Shown piece after piece: positions 1 to 7,503 of a stretch of 64,000 nt of DNA (positions are counted from its first letter, which is position 1; each line of letters opens with the position of its first letter). Below the pieces are notes generated by a model. The model searched no databases and was not told the DNA's origin. It saw only the letters and a program-made list of their open reading frames with translations. Source of the DNA: Saprospirales bacterium (GTDB lineage: Bacteria > Bacteroidota > Bacteroidia > Chitinophagales > Saprospiraceae); assembly GCA_016703765.1 (NCBI GenBank), contig JADJBL010000003.1:124001-188000 (forward strand), written 5' to 3'. Both the position numbers and the translations under genes were made by a program.

Positions 1-1
1 G

Positions 2-1882
2 GCGCCCCGGCAGGCAAAAGCCGTGCGGAGGATCGGCCAGGAAAGCTGGCAAAGGGTGGAAGGGGAGGCCTTGGACACCCGGAGGCCTTATCTGTGCAAG
101 CTTCCCTCCGGAAAATCGATCGTTGTGTTTTTCTATCACGGTCCCGTTTCTCAGGAAGTGGCCTTCAACGGCTTGCTCAACAACGGGAAAAAATTTGCCG
201 ACCGCCTGCTGGCCGCTTTCGACGACGACGACAGCCCCCAACTCGTGCATATCGCCACTGACGGCGAAACATACGGCCATCACCACCGGTACGGCGAAAT
301 GGCCCTGGCCGATTGCCTGAACTACATCGAAGAAAATAACCTGGCCACCCTCACCAATTACGGCGATTTTCTGAACCGGTTTCCGCCCCAATTCGAGGCG
401 GAGATCTACGAAAACAGCTCCTGGAGCTGCGCCCACGGGGTGGAGCGCTGGCGCAGCAACTGCGGTTGCAGTACCGGGGCGAACCCAAAGTGGAACCAGG
501 AATGGAGAAAGCCCCTGCGGGAAGCGCTCAACTGGCTCCGCGACCAGCTCATCCCGATTTTCGAGCAGGAGGGAGGAAAATTGCTCAAGGACGTCTGGGC
601 TGCCCGCAACGAGTATATCGACGCCATGCTACACCGGGAGGATGCCTATCTGGAAGACTTCGTGCAGCGCCACGCCCGGCGAAAGCTGGATGAGAAGGAA
701 ATCACCCGGGCCTTGCGGCTGCTGGTCATGCAACGGCAATCCCTGTTCATGTTTACCTCCTGCGGCTGGTTTTTCGATGAAATTTCGGGCATCGAAACCC
801 TGCAAATCCTGCAATACGCCAACCGGGCCCTCCATTTTGCCAAACAGGTCAAGGGAGTGGACAACCTGCAGGACCAGTTTATCAAGCGACTGGAAATGGC
901 CCCCAGCAATGTGTATCCCAACGGCGCCGAAGCATACCGCCTGAAAGTCATGCCCGCCGAAGTGAACCTCGAACGGGTGGGCATGCACTATGCCGTGGCC
1001 TCCCTTTTCGAGGAGGAGCCCGAGCGGATCCACATCTTCAACTTCCTGGCGGAAAGCGATTATTTCGACCGCAAGGTAGCCGGAGCCCAACGACTTGCCG
1101 TGGGCAGCACCACGGTCAAATCGCGGACCACCCTTTCGGAGAAACATTTTTACTTCGCGGTGCTCTACCTGGGACAGCAAAATATCATCGGCAACATCTC
1201 CCGCGACATGAGCCGGGAAGACTTCGACCGGATGCGGGAACGCCTCTTCGAAGCCTTCCAGGCGCCCAACCTGGCCTCGGTCATGGGGATCATGCAGGAG
1301 TTTTTCGGATCGGAGAAATACACCCTCTGGCACCTGTTTCACGACGAGATGCGCAAGGTGCTGGACGAGATCACCGAAAAGAGTTTCGCCCAGATCGACG
1401 CAGCTTTCCGGCGTTTTTACGACGACAACTACCAATTGATGAGCGGGATGCTTCAGATGGACATCCCCGTGCCCGAGGCCTTTCTGGACGGGGTCCAATT
1501 GGTCGTCAACCGCGACCTGCACCGCTTTTTCGAAAACGGCTCGTTTTACGATGTGCACGAACTCAGGCGCCTGGCAGCCGAACTGGTCAAATGGAATATC
1601 GCCCTGAGCCACGAGAAATCCTTCAACCTGGCCGTCAGCGAGCGGCTCTATGCCGAACTGCTCCGGCTCGACCGCTCGGAGCTCTCCTTGCCCCAACTCA
1701 AGCGGATGATTTCCGTGGTGGAAATCGTGTATGGCATGGGGGTGAAGCCCGACATCTGGAAACTCCAGAACCTCTACTTTTCCATGCTCAAAGGCTTCAA
1801 AAACGGAGAATGGGTTTTCGCCGGAAAGGAGTGGGAGGAAGCGTTTCTGCAGCTCGGGAAACTATTGAACGTCAAGGTCTGA
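2..1882 (+). CDS. DUF3536 / GH57-like glycoside hydrolase, C-terminal part (5' end outside window)
   Basis: The frame is open from base 2, upstream of the first possible GTG start at 23, so the gene almost certainly begins before the window. The visible ~620 residues resemble the DUF3536 part of large GH57-type (alpha-amylase/4-alpha-glucanotransferase-like) proteins. Family-like signatures are TDGETYGHHH near residue 80, where GH57 enzymes carry the acidic catalytic aspartate, and SSWSCAHGVERW near 130. The C-terminal two thirds is helical. The likely role is cytoplasmic processing of an alpha-glucan, but the substrate cannot be read from the sequence. It ends 16 bp before the next gene on the same strand, so the two may be co-transcribed. 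The family call is from recognised motifs; the reaction is inferred. Confidence 0.8.
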   Translation, partial: APRQAKAVRRIGQESWQRVEGEALDTRRPYLCKLPSGKSIVVFFYHGPVSQEVAFNGLLNNGKKFADRLLAAFDDDDSPQLVHIATDGETYGHHHRYGEMALADCLNYIEENNLATLTNYGDFLNRFPPQFEAEIYENSSWSCAHGVERWRSNCGCSTGANPKWNQEWRKPLREALNWLRDQLIPIFEQEGGKLLKDVWAARNEYIDAMLHREDAYLEDFVQRHARRKLDEKEITRALRLLVMQRQSLFMFTSCGWFFDEISGIETLQILQYANRALHFAKQVKGVDNLQDQFIKRLEMAPSNVYPNGAEAYRLKVMPAEVNLERVGMHYAVASLFEEEPERIHIFNFLAESDYFDRKVAGAQRLAVGSTTVKSRTTLSEKHFYFAVLYLGQQNIIGNISRDMSREDFDRMRERLFEAFQAPNLASVMGIMQEFFGSEKYTLWHLFHDEMRKVLDEITEKSFAQIDAAFRRFYDDNYQLMSGMLQMDIPVPEAFLDGVQLVVNRDLHRFFENGSFYDVHELRRLAAELVKWNIALSHEKSFNLAVSERLYAELLRLDRSELSLPQLKRMISVVEIVYGMGVKPDIWKLQNLYFSMLKGFKNGEWVFAGKEWEEAFLQLGKLLNVKV

Positions 1883-1898
1883 AATATATAAAATTGCC

Positions 1899-3485
1899 AT
1901 GCCGAACCTGTCCGAAAAAATCCTTTCCCAACTGGCTGAGCGGCAGATTCAACTGGAATTCAACGAGGAGGAATTGAAGCGGATACCGGCGGGCGGGCCT
2001 TTTATCCTGCTTTCCAACCGCTTTATGGAGGGGATCGACGAACTGCTGCTCCTGTACCTCGCCGAGAAGAGCGGCAGGCCCGTGACGCTCTTCCCCAACG
2101 GGGCCTCCCTTCCTCGGGAGTTTAGCGGATATTGGATGAAGGACATCCTGATTACCAAAGAGACCAACCGGCCTTTCGATTATTTCGTACAGTTAGTGAA
2201 GGAGCTGAAAAAGGTGAAATGGAAGGAAAACGGCCTGGGCCTGGTGGTGAATTTTTCGGGAAACCGGATACGGGAGCTGCGCCGCGGCCGCGGCTTGAAC
2301 CGGCTGGTGAAGGCCCTCCGCGGCTTTGGTTTGCCCATCGTACCGGTGCGGATTTACACGCCCGAAGCCATACCTCTTCTCGGACCGCGGATTATGCAAT
2401 TCCTTCGGCCCGGCCCGGTGCAGATCACCCTGCGATTGGGCAACCCGATCAAGGTGGAGGACCAGAAAAAGATCGAAAGCAACGACCGGTTCCGGCGTTT
2501 CATCCAATCTAAGATCTACGCCCTGGGCACCAATCTGGAGGTCAAACGGTTTTTCACCTTGCCCACGCTGCCCCTGCTTTCCCGCCCCAGCGAACCGGAG
2601 CCCCTGGCGGAAGAGGTCGATCCCGCCCTCATCGCCGAGGAGATCGGCCGTCTGACCTTCCGAAACCTCGTGGCCTCGCAAGGGGAGTTCGATATCCTGG
2701 TCGCGGAATCTATGGAGATCCCCAATACCTTGCTGGAGATCGGGCGTTTGCGGGAGCTCACCTTTCGGAAAGAAGGAGAGGGTACGGGCAAATCCCGCGA
2801 CATCGACGAGTACGATCTGTATTACCACCAGCTCATCATCTGGGACCGCGAGGCGAGACGCATTGCAGGCGGATATCGCATGGGGAAAGGCGACGAAATA
2901 TTCTCCCGCCTGGGCCTGGGCGGTTTTTACATTTCCAGCCTGTTTCGCATCAAGTCGGGTTTTTACCCCATCATGAAGCAATCGATGGAATTGGGGCGCT
3001 CTTACATCGTTCCGGATTACCAGAAAAAACGGCTACCCTTGTTTTTGCTTTGGAAGGGGATTCTTTTTTATCTCCTCCAAAACCCTCAGTACCGCTACCT
3101 CTATGGACCGGTGAGCGTGAGCAAATACTACTCCAATATTTCGAAAAGCCTGATCGTGGCTTTTATCAAAAAATACTATTTCGACGACGAGCTGGCCGTT
3201 TTTTTGAAACCCCGGAAGCCTTTCAAGGCCAAGCTCGACAAGATCGATATCGACGTGCTGACCGAAAGTTTTGGCAAGGAGATCAAGACCCTCGACCATT
3301 TTATTGAAGACATCGAGCCAGAGCATTTCCGGATGCCGGTGCTCATGCGGCAGTATGTCCGCCTGAATGCCCGCTTTATCAGTTTTAATGTAGACCCCCA
3401 ATTCTCCGATGTGCTCGACGGTTTTATCATCCTGGACTTGCAGGATGTGCCTTATTCGATGATCGAAGCATTAAAGGGAGAGTGA
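1899..3485 (+). CDS. OlsF-like two-domain acyltransferase (degenerate PlsC-like domain + GNAT-type N-acyltransferase)
   Basis: Residues ~1-230 resemble a PlsC-type O-acyltransferase and keep the LPIVPV block, but the usual His of the H-x4/5-D motif is Arg (SNRFMEGIDE) and the FPEGxRS-like block reads NFSGNRIRE. Residues ~255-445 match the OlsB/hemolysin-type N-acyltransferase fold: acidic EYD, LIIWDREARRIAGGYR, and MELGRSYIVPDYQ followed by LPLFLLWKGI. Proteins with this order (OlsF type) make ornithine or glycine lipids, the C-terminal half N-acylating an amino acid with a 3-hydroxy fatty acid and the N-terminal half O-acylating the product. Here the N-acyl half looks intact and the O-acyl half may be inactive or altered. 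The plsC gene follows after a 109-bp gap that holds a long inverted repeat. The fold call is confident; the aminolipid role is inferred from the family. Confidence 0.72.
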   Translation: MPNLSEKILSQLAERQIQLEFNEEELKRIPAGGPFILLSNRFMEGIDELLLLYLAEKSGRPVTLFPNGASLPREFSGYWMKDILITKETNRPFDYFVQLVKELKKVKWKENGLGLVVNFSGNRIRELRRGRGLNRLVKALRGFGLPIVPVRIYTPEAIPLLGPRIMQFLRPGPVQITLRLGNPIKVEDQKKIESNDRFRRFIQSKIYALGTNLEVKRFFTLPTLPLLSRPSEPEPLAEEVDPALIAEEIGRLTFRNLVASQGEFDILVAESMEIPNTLLEIGRLRELTFRKEGEGTGKSRDIDEYDLYYHQLIIWDREARRIAGGYRMGKGDEIFSRLGLGGFYISSLFRIKSGFYPIMKQSMELGRSYIVPDYQKKRLPLFLLWKGILFYLLQNPQYRYLYGPVSVSKYYSNISKSLIVAFIKKYYFDDELAVFLKPRKPFKAKLDKIDIDVLTESFGKEIKTLDHFIEDIEPEHFRMPVLMRQYVRLNARFISFNVDPQFSDVLDGFIILDLQDVPYSMIEALKGE

Positions 3486-3490
3486 GTTTA

Positions 3491-3588
3491 GAGTTGAAAA
3501 GTTGAAAAGTTTAAAGTTTAAGCGAGGCCTTTTTGGCTTTGCCAAAAAGTGAACTTTTCAACCTTTCAACTATTCAACTATTCAACTT
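3491..3588. repeat. Long inverted repeat, GTTGAAAAG family, copy 1
   Basis: Left arm built from GTTGAAAAG units, a central hairpin CTTTTTGGC-TTT-GCCAAAAAG, and a right arm of CTTTTCAAC/TATTCAAC units. The same design recurs at 5051-5137 and 7064-7156. It lies between two same-strand genes. Confidence 0.85.
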
Positions 3589-3594
3589 TGAAAT

Positions 3595-4359
3595 ATGATT
3601 CAATTCCGAGGGTTTCTTCGTTTCTGGGTTTTTGTCGGCGTCGCCCTCTATTACCTGGTCCCTATTTTGATCCGGGCGGCGTTCCGGGGCGATGATCTGC
3701 CTTACGCCCTGCGCCGGCGGCGTGTTTGGGCTGTCAAATGCAGTCAGTTGGTGGGGGTTCGGATCGACGTCGATGAGCCGCCTGCGGTGGAAGGCCCTGC
3801 CCTGTATGTGAGCAACCACCGCTCCTATTACGATCCGGTGGCGGTATTACGCGATGTAGAAGCGCTGCCGGTTGCGAAAGCCGAGGTGAGCGGCTGGCCT
3901 TTTATCGGTTTTGCTGCCCGCTCTACCGGGGTGATGTGGGTAATACGGGAAAACAGGGAGAGCCGCAAGCAGACGGTGGAAGCTATCGAAGATACCTTGA
4001 ACGAGGGCCATTCCGTATTGATCTATCCCGAGGGCACGACCCATACCGAACTAAAGTCGATGCCTTTCCGGCAGGGCGCCTTTCGGGTAGCCGCTGCGCT
4101 GGGCACACCGGTCATCCCCATAGCCATAGAGTACAGCCGCCCGGAAGACGCCTGGATCGGTTCGAGTACTTTTATCCCTCACTTTTTGACAGTGTTTGGC
4201 CGGCGCCGCATCTACATCAAGATGCGTTACGGCGCCCCCCTTACGGATACCGACCCCGAGCGCCTGTTGCAGCGCACGCAGGAGTGGATCGACGCACAGG
4301 TGCGGGAAATGAGGAAGCAGTGGTTTGAGGAGGAGGGGTTTTGGGAGAATAGGTATTAA
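3595..4359 (+). CDS. plsC: 1-acyl-sn-glycerol-3-phosphate acyltransferase (PlsC family)
   Basis: A 254-residue lysophospholipid acyltransferase. An N-terminal hydrophobic segment (about residues 8-25) anchors it to the inner membrane. The catalytic block HRSYYD (H-x4-D) follows VSN near residue 65, and IYPEGTTH provides the phosphate-binding PEGT block near 142. TPVIPIAIEY is the fourth conserved block. It should acylate lysophosphatidate in phospholipid synthesis, or a related lyso-lipid given its neighbour at 1899. Length is typical. The TAA stop sits in the left arm of a perfect 19-bp inverted repeat that also carries the stop of the convergent lysE-like gene. A lyso-aminolipid substrate is possible but only suggested by context. 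Confidence 0.85.
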   Translation: MIQFRGFLRFWVFVGVALYYLVPILIRAAFRGDDLPYALRRRRVWAVKCSQLVGVRIDVDEPPAVEGPALYVSNHRSYYDPVAVLRDVEALPVAKAEVSGWPFIGFAARSTGVMWVIRENRESRKQTVEAIEDTLNEGHSVLIYPEGTTHTELKSMPFRQGAFRVAAALGTPVIPIAIEYSRPEDAWIGSSTFIPHFLTVFGRRRIYIKMRYGAPLTDTDPERLLQRTQEWIDAQVREMRKQWFEEEGFWENRY

Positions 4360-4401
4360 GTTTTTAAGGGTATAAGTCAAAAACTTATACCCTTAAAAAC
4401 T
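4359..4401. terminator. Perfect 19-bp inverted repeat between convergent plsC and lysE-like genes (GGGTATAAG family, copy 1)
   Basis: Arms 4359-4377 and 4383-4401 are perfect reverse complements with a 5-nt loop and T/A runs at both ends, so it could terminate from both sides. Both gene stops touch it. The same word recurs at 15696-15751. Confidence 0.8.
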
Positions 4402-5042
4402 CAAAAACTGCCTGCAAGTATTTTCCACCCCTGAAAAATCCCCAGTCCGAGGAAAAGGGCGAAGAGAAACCAATTGACGTAGCGGGTCAAAGCCGAGGCC
4501 CGGCGAATGAGCAGGAGGCCTAGTCTGGCATAGAGGAGCAACACCACGAAGGTGCCGGTCATGGCGCCTGCTGAGAAGATGGAAATGTCGAGGTTTTGCA
4601 ACTTCATCCAACCATGGGAACTGAAATAGGCCCCGTAAAAGATCCAGTAGGGAAAAACCATCACATTGAAACTGCTGACCAGCGCTCCCCGGAAGAAATC
4701 CGGTATCGCGGGCAAATTGCTCACCTGCGCCTCCCGGGGACTGGCTTCTTTGCGGGCGTTTCGGAAGCTGATTATGGCCAGCCCAAGAAAAACCAGCAGG
4801 GCAATGAGGTCGAAGATTTTTTCCAGCCGGGAGTTTTCCACGAACAAGCCGATGAGTTTCAGCGAAACCAGGACCTGGATAAACTCCACCACAGAAGCTC
4901 CGACCGCTACCCAGACCCCCGCCGCAAATCCTTTGCGGACGGTCGTTTCCGCTACCGTCATATTGATAATACCGAAGGGGAGCGACCCGATGAAGCTCAG
5001 GGCGATTCCGTAGGAGAAAAGGAGAAGCCATTGGCTGAGCAT
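4401..5042 (-). CDS. LysE/RhtB family amino-acid exporter-like protein
   Basis: A 213-residue membrane protein with about six hydrophobic segments. The start GIALSFIGSLPFGIINMTVA is the typical LysE first helix with a Gly/Pro break, followed by a second helix and a variable charged loop (FRNARKEASPREA). Members export basic amino acids, homoserine/threonine or similar solutes across the inner membrane; the substrate cannot be assigned. ATG start at 5042. The gene ends exactly where the inverted repeat shared with plsC begins, so the two convergent genes share one terminator-like hairpin. Upstream lies another long inverted repeat (5051-5137) that separates it from the ATP-grasp gene. Confidence 0.8.
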   Translation of the reverse strand: MLSQWLLLFSYGIALSFIGSLPFGIINMTVAETTVRKGFAAGVWVAVGASVVEFIQVLVSLKLIGLFVENSRLEKIFDLIALLVFLGLAIISFRNARKEASPREAQVSNLPAIPDFFRGALVSSFNVMVFPYWIFYGAYFSSHGWMKLQNLDISIFSAGAMTGTFVVLLLYARLGLLLIRRASALTRYVNWFLFALFLGLGIFQGWKILAGSF

Positions 5043-5050
5043 AGGATATG

Positions 5051-5137
5051 GTTGAAAAGTTGAAAAGTTTAAAGTTTAAGTGAGGCCTTTTTGGCAAAGC
5101 CAAAAAGTGAGCTTTTCAACTTTTCAACTCTTCAACT
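5051..5137. repeat. Long inverted repeat, GTTGAAAAG family, copy 2
   Basis: Same arms and central CTTTTTGGC/GCCAAAAAG hairpin as copy 1. Its right arm encodes the last six residues and the stop of the ATP-grasp gene at 5116. Confidence 0.85.
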
Positions 5138-6159
5138 CCCTTTAGGTACCCCCAATAATTGCGCCAGGTGCGCCTGGCCTCCTGCCAATCCATAGGCTCC
5201 ACCCCGTTTTTGCGCTGCACCAGATAGATCCGGTACATGATCTTCCAGTGCCGGTAGATGTCTCTGTATTTTTTCCAGATGGGGATGGAGGGGTCGTAAA
5301 TATGGGCCGGATCTCCGGCAACCCCGTTGAATTCCAGGATCTTAAACCCTTTCCCCTGGCGCACGTCCTCCAGGCTCTCGCACTTCATATCGAATCGGCC
5401 GTAGTAAATACCCTCCATCTTCCCGCCGAGCCGATCGAATACGGCCGAAAGCCCGGGGTCGATCAGGTGGTTGCCGTCCATGAATTTCGTGCCTCGGCAG
5501 TGATTGCCGATAGGCTCCAGCAAGAGGCGCTCCCCTTGGGCAGGGACTTTTTCCAACAATTCCGGAAATTCCACCTCAAATCTAGCCACTTGCAATCCCG
5601 CCCTCTTGTCGCTTTCCATCAAATCGCGGACCGTGGCCCGTCCATTACCCGTGACGTGCAAATACTCCTTCAGACAAATAGAAGTGACGGCGCCTTTGGC
5701 GCTTCCCGGAAAACGGTGGTACATAATACTGACCTCCATCGGCAACCCGATGAACTCCTGGAGAAGGAAATCCCAGGAACTGGAAGCATGGTACTCCCTC
5801 AGCGATTCTTCGTTTTCGATTTTTACCACCCGGAATCCCCGTTCACCCACGTTGGGTTTCCCGATGATGGGGTAACGGAGGCCGCAGGCTTTCAGGTCCT
5901 CGAGGGTTTTTTCCCAGGGCGTACCTTTCGGCACAAAAACGGTGGCGGGCAAATATTCCTCCGGAATTTTCCGCATGATATCGATCTTGCTTTCCCCCAT
6001 CATGCCCCCCGATTCGATCGAGGGGTTGACGGCCGAAAAGAAGAACAGGCGTCGCGCCCGAAGCGCAAACCAGAGCCAGAACAGCACGGTCGGAATAATG
6101 GCGATGTACATGGGCCAGTATTCCCACTCGGTGAGCTTTAAATAAGTAGGGGATTTCAA
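5116..6159 (-). CDS. Membrane-anchored ATP-grasp ligase-like protein
   Basis: Residues ~17-40 form one hydrophobic segment (MYIAIIPTVLFWLWFALRAR). From ~65 an ATP-grasp domain follows: PIIGKPNVGERGFRVV carries the nucleotide-binding Lys and glycine loop, FLLQEFI is the adenine-contact strand, and FKILEFNGVAGDP supplies Glu and Asn metal ligands. ATP-grasp enzymes join a carboxylate to an amine, thiol or similar through an acyl-phosphate; no substrate can be named. The start chosen is TTG at 6159, directly after the MOSC stop and preceded by GAGGAG; an ATG start at residue 17 is possible. The last six residues and the stop codon are supplied by the intergenic inverted repeat at 5051-5137, so the original C-terminus may have been altered by repeat insertion. 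Confidence 0.7.
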   Translation of the reverse strand: MKSPTYLKLTEWEYWPMYIAIIPTVLFWLWFALRARRLFFFSAVNPSIESGGMMGESKIDIMRKIPEEYLPATVFVPKGTPWEKTLEDLKACGLRYPIIGKPNVGERGFRVVKIENEESLREYHASSSWDFLLQEFIGLPMEVSIMYHRFPGSAKGAVTSICLKEYLHVTGNGRATVRDLMESDKRAGLQVARFEVEFPELLEKVPAQGERLLLEPIGNHCRGTKFMDGNHLIDPGLSAVFDRLGGKMEGIYYGRFDMKCESLEDVRQGKGFKILEFNGVAGDPAHIYDPSIPIWKKYRDIYRHWKIMYRIYLVQRKNGVEPMDWQEARRTWRNYWGYLKGVEELKS

Positions 6160-6660
6160 TTACTCCTCGTTTTCTTTAATCCATTCCACCAAGCTCACCG
6201 AGTCTCCCAGCTTAATGGTTCCGCCCTGCACCACTCGCGCCGTCAGGCCGCCGTGGCCGCGCATGGCCTGGTAGCCGCCGGGACCGAGGTTTTCCTCCAT
6301 GCGGGAGCAAGGGTGGCATTGGCCGGTGGTCTCGAGGATGACCGAGTCGCCGATCCGGAAACGGGCGTCTTTGAGAGCCAGGATGTTGAGGCCGGAGATG
6401 AGGAGATTGCGCCGGATCAGCGCCGGATCGACCGTATCGCGGTGCAACATACCGGCCACGCCTTGAAGGTGCTCGGCCTGGATGAGAGTCACCTGGCGGT
6501 TGCCGTCCTGGTTGCTGTAATGGTCGCCCGCCAGCCCCGTGCCTGCGATGACTTCCACTTCCTGAGCCGGTACGACGGGTTCGCGACGGCCCGGCCGGAT
6601 GCCGATCCAGTCGAGTTTGCCCTCCTGGGGGAGGCGGTGTTTTAGCTGTTCGAAATCCAT
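6160..6660 (-). CDS. MOSC domain-containing protein
   Basis: A 166-residue stand-alone MOSC (molybdenum cofactor sulfurase C-terminal) protein. It shows GTGLAGDHYSNQDGNRQVTLIQ, the conserved segment after the first strand, then RRNLLISGLNIL and TGQCHPCSRME with the conserved Cys pair. MOSC domains bind the molybdenum cofactor or carry sulfur on the conserved cysteine. Stand-alone copies are of uncertain function. ATG start at 6660, 15 bp from msrB, and its stop abuts the ATP-grasp start, so msrB, MOSC and ATP-grasp probably form one minus-strand operon. The family call is secure; the role in molybdoenzyme maturation or detoxification is inferred. Confidence 0.85.
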   Translation of the reverse strand: MDFEQLKHRLPQEGKLDWIGIRPGRREPVVPAQEVEVIAGTGLAGDHYSNQDGNRQVTLIQAEHLQGVAGMLHRDTVDPALIRRNLLISGLNILALKDARFRIGDSVILETTGQCHPCSRMEENLGPGGYQAMRGHGGLTARVVQGGTIKLGDSVSLVEWIKENEE

Positions 6661-6675
6661 ACGAATGGGTTGTTT

Positions 6676-7044
6676 TTAGAGTTTTTCATTCGGAATAAAC
6701 TTCATGGAGATAGAATTGACGCAATGCCGCGTATTCTTGGCGGTAAAGCGCTCGCCTGTGAAGACGTGCCCCAGGTGGCCGCCGCAGTTGCTGCAGAGGA
6801 TCTCGGTGCGGCGCCCGTCGGCGTCGGTCTCCTTGCGCACGGCGCCGGGGATCTCGTCGTCAAAGCTGGGCCATCCGCAACCGCTGTCGAATTTGTCCTC
6901 CGAGCGGTAAAGCGGCGCCTCGCATTGGCGGCAAATATAAGTGCCCGCCGCTTTGTGCATGTAATACTCGCCGGTAAAAGGCCGCTCGGTGCCCTTTTGC
7001 AAGATCACATATTGCTCTTCCGGAGAGAGTGGGTTATTTGCCAT
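6676..7044 (-). CDS. msrB: Peptide-methionine (R)-S-oxide reductase MsrB
   Basis: 122 residues, a normal length for a single-domain MsrB. It reduces the R-epimer of methionine sulfoxide in oxidised proteins using thioredoxin. Two zinc-binding CxxC pairs are visible (CRQC and [10 protein letters not shown]), the substrate region reads SGCGWPSFD, and the catalytic cysteine lies in NTRHCVNS near the C-terminus. No secretion signal is seen, so it is cytoplasmic. It is the first gene of the minus-strand group with the MOSC and ATP-grasp genes. Downstream spacing is 15 bp; upstream lies a long inverted repeat at 7064-7156. Confidence 0.93.
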   Translation of the reverse strand: MANNPLSPEEQYVILQKGTERPFTGEYYMHKAAGTYICRQCEAPLYRSEDKFDSGCGWPSFDDEIPGAVRKETDADGRRTEILCSNCGGHLGHVFTGERFTAKNTRHCVNSISMKFIPNEKL

Positions 7045-7063
7045 ACAATGGTTATGCTTAAGG

Positions 7064-7156
7064 AGTTGAAAAGTTTATAGTTGAAAAGTTTAAATGAAGC
7101 CTTTTTGGCTTCGCCAAAAAGTATTATTCAACTTTTCAACTTTTCAACTTTTCAAC
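7064..7156. repeat. Long inverted repeat, GTTGAAAAG family, copy 3
   Basis: Left arm GTTGAAAAG units, centre CTTTTTGGC-TTC-GCCAAAAAG, right arm of CTTTTCAAC units. It lies between the DUF2007 gene and msrB. Confidence 0.85.
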
Positions 7157-7160
7157 TCTG

Positions 7161-7382
7161 TTACTCTACGTCACTTAGAAACTCGGCTTCTTTGAGGACC
7201 TTCACGGCTTCGTCCGCTTTTTCTTCCGGGGCGTACAATTCCACTTCGTTCATACCGGGGAAGGCGGAGTCCGGCGGGGTGAGGATATGGCTTTCGATGC
7301 TGTGTTGTTTGAGGACGTCTTCGGCCAGTTTGACCTGGAGCAATTCCCGCGAGGTATAAATTTTAACCCAATTGTCTTTCAT
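7161..7382 (-). CDS. DUF2007 family small protein
   Basis: 73 residues resembling the DUF2007 'putative signal transducing' domain. It begins WVKIYTSRELLQVKLAEDVL, continues with SHILTPPDSAFPGMNEVELY, and ends with an acidic helix. Such small alpha-beta proteins are common in Bacteroidota and have no established function. A PII-like or regulatory role is sometimes suggested, but nothing here proves it. ATG start at 7382. The inverted repeat at 7064-7156 lies just downstream of its stop, placed to act as its terminator. It is divergent from the CHAT gene at 7504. Confidence 0.75.
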   Translation of the reverse strand: MKDNWVKIYTSRELLQVKLAEDVLKQHSIESHILTPPDSAFPGMNEVELYAPEEKADEAVKVLKEAEFLSDVE

Positions 7383-7503
7383 AATAAATCGTTTGAATTT
7401 CGTTCAAAAATGGTTTGATAGTGTTTAAAGTGAAATTTACTTAATTTTAGCCACAGAGAGCGCGTAATTTATAACTTTTCCCCATATTGTTGAAGCACAG
7501 GGC

